From Paludibacteraceae bacterium (GTDB taxonomy: Bacteria; Bacteroidota; Bacteroidia; Bacteroidales; Paludibacteraceae): a DNA stretch of 64,000 nucleotides. The position numbers were made by a program, and so were the translations under genes. This document shows, piece by piece, positions 59,825-64,000 of this stretch (positions are counted from its first letter, which is position 1; each line of letters begins with the position of its first letter). Location of the stretch: the NCBI GenBank assembly GCA_017450685.1, contig JAFSTB010000020.1, forward strand, positions 1-64,000, in the 5' to 3' direction. The notes under the pieces are model-generated. The model made no database searches. It was not told the origin of the DNA and saw only the letters and a list, made by a program, of their open reading frames with translations.

Positions 59825-61546
59825 ATGCTCACTCTGCTTGCTCCCGCTCGTGATATCAATGTAGCCAAAGCCGCCATTCAGGCAGGGGCTGATGCCGTGT
59901 ATATAGGTGCTGACGCTTTTGGTGCACGACAGGCTGCCGCTAACAGCCTCAAACAGATACAAGAGTTGGTCTCATACGCGCGTATGTATGGTGTGGACGT
60001 GTTGGTGACACTTAACACGCTGCTTACCGAAGATGAACGACAACAAGCCGTGCAGTTGGCTTGGCGGCTATATGAGATAGGAGTGGACGCACTCATAGTG
60101 CAGGATATGCGTTTGCTGCAAGAACTGTTGCCGCCTATACGCCTGCACGCCTCTACACAATGCGACAACCGTACAGCCGAACAAGTAATGCGTTTGCAGC
60201 AAGCAGGTTTTCGACGTGTGGTCTTAGCACGTGAATTGAGTCTGAACCAAATACGAGACATCCACAAAACCGTGTCGCAAACGGCTCAGCCTATTGAGTT
60301 AGAGGCTTTTGTGCATGGTGCCTTGTGCGTCAGTTATAGCGGCAGATGTTATATGAGTGAGGTGATGATGAACCGTTCTGCCAATCGTGGTTGCTGTGCG
60401 CAGATGTGCCGACAACGATACGATGTGTTAGACAAAGACGGAAATGAGGTCATTGACGACACAGGCAGACCTATACATCAACGTTATGTGTTGTCGCTGC
60501 AAGATATGGACCGTAGTCAATACCTTAAAGAGATGGTGGAAGCAGGTGTAACTACATTTAAGGTTGAAGGCCGACTCAAAGATGCGGCATACGTGACTAA
60601 TGTGGTGGCTTATTATCGGCAGTTGCTCGACCAACTCTTCCCCAATGAGGTGCGCTCTCACCATTCGTATAAGTATGGCTTCACACCTAATCCCGAAAAG
60701 ACTTTCCATCGTGGTGCAACCGACTATTTCCTCACCTCTCGTACGCGGCAGATGGCTGATTGGAACTCCCCCAAATCAACCGGCGAATATATAGGTACTG
60801 TCATATTGACCCAGCCGCGATATATAGAGGTCAGGTTAAGAGAAGGCATAACTCTGCATACCGGCGATGGTATCAACTATGGTGATACGGGCTTTGCTAT
60901 CAATAAGATAGAGGGTAATAGGTTGTATCCCAATATACCGAGGAACTGTGCTTTTACTATGCCTGCTTTAGGTACGCGCCTGTTCCGCAACCAAGATAAC
61001 GCTTTCCTTTCATCGCTTACCGCCGAACGACGCATACCGGTCACCATAACCATGACTGAGACGGCTGACGGTTTTTGTCTTTCTATGTGTCAGGATAAGA
61101 AAGAGTTGGCTCGCCTTGATGTGACAGACGACAAACAGGAAGCGGAGAACAAACTTAGGGTATTGAACCAGACCAAAGAGCAGTTGGCTAAATTAGGCGA
61201 TACACCGTACATAGCAAAGGAAGTGGTTGTTGCTTCTCTGCCGTATTTTTTCCCTGTCAAGCGGCTTAACCAATGGCGTCGTGAGTTGGTGGCTGCGGCT
61301 ATCAAGAAAGCAGCCGAGACCCGACCGACCGATGATGTCAGAACCGTGAAGTCCGTTCTTACCAATCCGCAACGACCGCCAAAGAACCTGATGACCTGCC
61401 AGTATTGCCTCTTGAGCGAGATGGGACACTGTAGGAAGACTAATCCTATGTCAGCCGAACCGGCTTATCTGCGACTGCAAAACGGCAAGATGATGCGACT
61501 GCTCTTCCACTGCTCTGATTGTCAAATGGAAATACAAGAGTGTTAG
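59825..61546 (+). CDS. U32-family peptidase (RNA-hydroxylation type)
   Basis: The 573-residue protein has the U32 TIM-barrel-like start (LLAPARDINVAKAAIQAGADAVYIGAD) and the signature EAFVHGALCVSYSGRCYMSE, then NRGCCAQMCRQRYDV with Cys residues that may bind an iron-sulfur cluster. Relatives in other bacteria take part in tRNA or rRNA hydroxylation (TrhP/RlhA) or act as collagenase-like peptidases; which applies here is unclear. A further Cys-rich part (CQYCLLSEMGHCRK, HCSDCQ) lies at the C-terminus. It follows murA after 6 bases. Confidence 0.88.
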   Translation: MLTLLAPARDINVAKAAIQAGADAVYIGADAFGARQAAANSLKQIQELVSYARMYGVDVLVTLNTLLTEDERQQAVQLAWRLYEIGVDALIVQDMRLLQELLPPIRLHASTQCDNRTAEQVMRLQQAGFRRVVLARELSLNQIRDIHKTVSQTAQPIELEAFVHGALCVSYSGRCYMSEVMMNRSANRGCCAQMCRQRYDVLDKDGNEVIDDTGRPIHQRYVLSLQDMDRSQYLKEMVEAGVTTFKVEGRLKDAAYVTNVVAYYRQLLDQLFPNEVRSHHSYKYGFTPNPEKTFHRGATDYFLTSRTRQMADWNSPKSTGEYIGTVILTQPRYIEVRLREGITLHTGDGINYGDTGFAINKIEGNRLYPNIPRNCAFTMPALGTRLFRNQDNAFLSSLTAERRIPVTITMTETADGFCLSMCQDKKELARLDVTDDKQEAENKLRVLNQTKEQLAKLGDTPYIAKEVVVASLPYFFPVKRLNQWRRELVAAAIKKAAETRPTDDVRTVKSVLTNPQRPPKNLMTCQYCLLSEMGHCRKTNPMSAEPAYLRLQNGKMMRLLFHCSDCQMEIQEC

Positions 61547-61561
61547 CAAGTAACTGAACAC

Positions 61562-61602
61562 CATCAAAAAAAAGCCCTTGATAACAAGGGCTTTTTTTGA
61601 TG
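61562..61602. terminator. Strong bidirectional terminator
   Basis: aagcccttg and caagggctt pair over a 4-base loop with A and T runs on either side (catc...gatg outermost). It lies between convergent genes. Confidence 0.95.
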
Positions 61603-61623
61603 GATAGTGTTTGGTCTTGCTAA

Positions 61624-64000
61624 CTATCGCAGTTCTTTTTTACCGTTGCGGATGATAATGCCGTTGTAATTGTCATCAACGGGTTGTCCTAACAGGTTGT
61701 AGGCTTGACCGTTATCATCGGCGTTGGTGTCGATGACGCCGGTAGGCGTTTTTTCTGTGGCTTCAAATTGCGCCGTGTAAGTGATATCACCTACCACCAT
61801 ACTTAATTCCGGTGACCAACCGCTGAAGGTATAGATGTAGGTCTCATCTTCTTCGCGTGTAGGCACATCACCACTATATTCAGGCATCATACCATATGCA
61901 AGTATATCGTCTTCCAATACCTTTCCGTCATAGTTAAGGAAGCGCACGGAATAGACGCGCAGGTTGCTTTCGAATTGTGCGGTGTAGTCGGCATCAGCTG
62001 TAACAGCCACAATCTCTTTATCCCAACCGGTGAAGGTGTATTCATATTCAGCGGTGGCAGGTTGTGTAGGTGTCTGACCTGTGTATTCTGGCATTTCGTC
62101 GTATGCGAGAGTGAGTTCTTGCAGTGTTTCGCCATCGTAGTTAAGGAAGCGAATGGTGTATGTTATAGCGTTGCTCTCGAATTGTGCGGTGTAGTCGGCA
62201 TCGGCTGTAACAGCCACAATCTCTTTATCCCAACCGGTGAAGGTATATTCATATTCAGCGGTGGCAGGTTGTGTAGGTGTCTGACCTGTATATTCGGGTG
62301 TTTGTCCTTCTGCCAACAAGATTTGTTGTAATATAGTGCCGTCGTAATTGAGGAAGCGGATAGTGAAGTATTTAATATCGCATGTATAGTGGTAGCGATT
62401 GAAGGAGTGTGAGGTGAGTGTGTTCTCTTCGTAGGTCTCCACCAGTTCGGTGCGCAGTCTATCGTCGTCTTCATAACTGCGTTCGTTGCGATTGCGATAG
62501 GTCCATTCGTCGTTCAGCCATTGATATTCGTTGGTAATTATTTCCAGTCCGCGAGAGTTGAAGACGTGGATGTTTCTTGTTTCGTTGACCCATTCGGTGT
62601 CGTTGAATCGTTCCAAGATGTCTTCTGTCAGTCGTTTTTGGCTGTCGTAGATATATGTATGTCTGAATACGCCTACCCAGTCACCTGTGTCGTCGGTTGT
62701 TTTCCACGAGTAGTTGATTTCTTGTTGCAGTTGGTCGTTCTCGTCGTAGATGCGTTCGGTTTTGTAGGAGCCAACCCAGTCAAGGTTTTGTCCGAGGTAC
62801 ATAATGGAGACCACTTCTCGTCCTTTGCTATCGTAGGAATAGAGATACCAGTACCCGGGGTATAAAGTGCCGTTTTTATTATTGAGTCTTTTCTCTTCTA
62901 ATTTGCGGTTGTTCTGGTCGTATATCCACGTTATTTCATAGGTTGTTATCCAAGTATCGTCAGTGAAGGTTGCCTGTGCGTGATAGACCATATTGCCGGC
63001 AGCGTCATATTGCCATTCTTCTTTGTCTGTACCTATCCAAACAGTGTCGCTACCGCATTTATATGCAGCGTTTAAGATGGTATGTCCTGCCTCGTCATAT
63101 TCGATGTCGGTGCGGGTCATAGAGGTCATTTTCCAAGCACCGTCGGTATAGGTGTCGTTTTCTGTTTGGATAAGTATAACTTTCTGGTTATATGTATTGA
63201 CTGTTCTTGTAGTGGGGGTCCACTCGTCGTTTATATATTGGTAGTTGGTGATGGTGTCGGCTTTGTTGTTGTTGGTGTAGGATGTCACTTTTTTCGTTGT
63301 GTAGGTCCATTCGGTGCCGTTCCATGTGGCAGCATATTCTTCGGCAACGAGACTGCCGGTATAGACATAGCCTGTGAGGGATTTATTCACCCATTCGCCG
63401 TCTTTCCAAGTGTAGGTGATTTTTTGGTCGGTCTTGTTGTTGCTGTTGTAGGAAGTGGTAGTTTTGGAAGAACCTACCCATTCGCCGTTTTTCCAAGTAT
63501 ATACTTCTTTGTTGGTCTCGGCGTTTTTGGCGTTGTATTCGCTGACGGTTTTAGAGGAGTTAACCCATTCGTTGTTAGTCCATTTATATTTGAGAATGAG
63601 TGTTGTTTTGCCTGCGTTGTTATATTCCCATTCTGTTTTGGACGAGCCTGCCCATTCGCCGTTTTTCCAAGTGTATTGTTCGTCGAGCAGTTTCTTTTTT
63701 GATTCGTTGTATAGATAAATCTTTTTATAACTGCCTGTCCATGTGTCTGTTTCGGGATTGTAAGCTGTGTAATAGGAGTCGAGCGTTTGGTTCTGATATT
63801 CGTCGTATTCGTACTCATACTTGCTTGTAGGCAGCCAACTGCTTGTTTCCGTGTTCCATACGGCTGTTTGTGCGAGCAATGTTTGGTTGTTAATGTTGTA
63901 GATATAGGTTGATTGTGTGGCACCTATCCATGTGAGGGTGTTAGTGTCGAAATTATATTCAGTTGTTTCGGTGGGTTTGCCTGCTTGGTTGAAGAGATAG
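61624..64000 (-). CDS. Repeat-rich secreted protein with three InlB-like units (5' end outside window)
   Basis: The frame runs from 61624 past the right edge; an ATG at 63879 is internal, because in-frame sequence continues (KPTETTEYNFDTNTLTWIGA) to 64000. About 790 residues are seen. The N-terminal 520 are about 40-residue repeats of the kind W-x-x-x-x-K/E-Y-x-Y-x-x-x-x (for example YTWKNGEWVGSSKT, EYNNAGK), reminiscent of RHS-like or cell-wall-binding repeats. Then come three InlB-type repeats with the RFLNYDG...GWD pattern, and a sorting-like tail (NLLGQPVDDNYNGIIIRNGK). The first two InlB repeats are nearly identical in DNA (207-bp period). Likely a surface-exposed protein; function unknown. 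Confidence 0.8.
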   Translation of the reverse strand, partial: YLFNQAGKPTETTEYNFDTNTLTWIGATQSTYIYNINNQTLLAQTAVWNTETSSWLPTSKYEYEYDEYQNQTLDSYYTAYNPETDTWTGSYKKIYLYNESKKKLLDEQYTWKNGEWAGSSKTEWEYNNAGKTTLILKYKWTNNEWVNSSKTVSEYNAKNAETNKEVYTWKNGEWVGSSKTTTSYNSNNKTDQKITYTWKDGEWVNKSLTGYVYTGSLVAEEYAATWNGTEWTYTTKKVTSYTNNNKADTITNYQYINDEWTPTTRTVNTYNQKVILIQTENDTYTDGAWKMTSMTRTDIEYDEAGHTILNAAYKCGSDTVWIGTDKEEWQYDAAGNMVYHAQATFTDDTWITTYEITWIYDQNNRKLEEKRLNNKNGTLYPGYWYLYSYDSKGREVVSIMYLGQNLDWVGSYKTERIYDENDQLQQEINYSWKTTDDTGDWVGVFRHTYIYDSQKRLTEDILERFNDTEWVNETRNIHVFNSRGLEIITNEYQWLNDEWTYRNRNERSYEDDDRLRTELVETYEENTLTSHSFNRYHYTCDIKYFTIRFLNYDGTILQQILLAEGQTPEYTGQTPTQPATAEYEYTFTGWDKEIVAVTADADYTAQFESNAITYTIRFLNYDGETLQELTLAYDEMPEYTGQTPTQPATAEYEYTFTGWDKEIVAVTADADYTAQFESNLRVYSVRFLNYDGKVLEDDILAYGMMPEYSGDVPTREEDETYIYTFSGWSPELSMVVGDITYTAQFEATEKTPTGVIDTNADDNGQAYNLLGQPVDDNYNGIIIRNGKKELR
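61972..62303 (-). repeat. 207-bp-period direct repeats in the InlB-like region
   Basis: The segment around 61972-62095 recurs at about 62179-62302 with only a few changes (for example gcatcagctg versus gcatcggctg). The third repeat unit (61740-61960) is diverged. The near identity suggests recent duplication or gene conversion. Confidence 0.85.

Noticed and set aside
59825..61546. Calling the U32 protein a collagenase
   Set aside because: Family members differ in function; the Cys-rich ends favour an RNA-modification type, so the name was left general.
1..64000. tRNA, rRNA and transposase genes
   Set aside because: Scanned for TTCGAAT-type T-loops, rRNA motifs and DDE transposases; none convincing.

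Overview
The window is chromosomal DNA of an uncultured-type member of the Bacteroidales (Bacteroidota). The evidence is the promoters, which follow the Bacteroidota pattern TTTG-N20-TAnnTTTG (for example 16288-16295, 27104-27111, 40550-40557), the gene families (BtuB/BtuG-type B12 uptake, DUF4143 ATPases, streptopain-like and M6 secreted proteases with type IX secretion-like tails, a MurA with Asp at the usual Cys position) and the very short or overlapping gene junctions. Genus cannot be fixed from the sequence. No rRNA, tRNA, CRISPR array or transposase was seen.

Region 1 (1-11065) is a plastic surface-protein island. A 2536-residue secreted multidomain protein (2376-9986) faces a divergent 186-codon gene (1715-2275) that holds only a signal peptide and an N-terminal domain. 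Both carry the same 19-bp sequence (encoding GSAEP) in the same reading frame and in opposite orientation, at residues 179 and 182. Flipping 1723-2937 would exchange the N-terminal module of the giant protein. A third copy of the site lies at 4-22, at the end of another short cassette. This looks like an undescribed invertible N-terminus (shufflon-like) system. Around it lie two decayed PIN-domain toxin genes that share a 72-bp promoter-leader repeat in inverted orientation, a decayed DUF4143 ATPase and a 46-residue peptide gene.

Region 2 (11130-33042) is mostly housekeeping and envelope genes: a minus-strand set M6 protease-prmC-recX-trxB, a C10 protease, DUF2461-rfbD-rfbC, a second M6 protease, a YqeY-like gene, GDP-fucose synthesis (fcl, gmd), a DUF389 membrane protein, a 5'-nucleotidase lipoprotein, and a plus-strand run yigZ-like, acyltransferase, coaD, S41 protease, Ig-like lipoprotein, pnuC.

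Region 3 (33150-49250) is a surface-glycan locus (four glycosyltransferase-type genes, WbqC, DUF1919, SGNH, acetyltransferase-like and LtaS/sulfatase-like genes) interrupted by three complete DUF4143 ATPase genes and one N-terminal fragment. Each ATPase copy or fragment sits next to its own private repeats (palindromes or 33-bp tandem units), a second pattern worth following up.

Region 4 (49413-64000) has prfC-pheT, a B12-type uptake operon (HTH regulator, BtuB-like receptor, BtuG-like lipoprotein, a sorted surface protein), murA with 11-bp tandem repeats in its leader, a U32 peptidase, a strong bidirectional terminator and the 3' part of a repeat-rich secreted protein that runs off the right edge.
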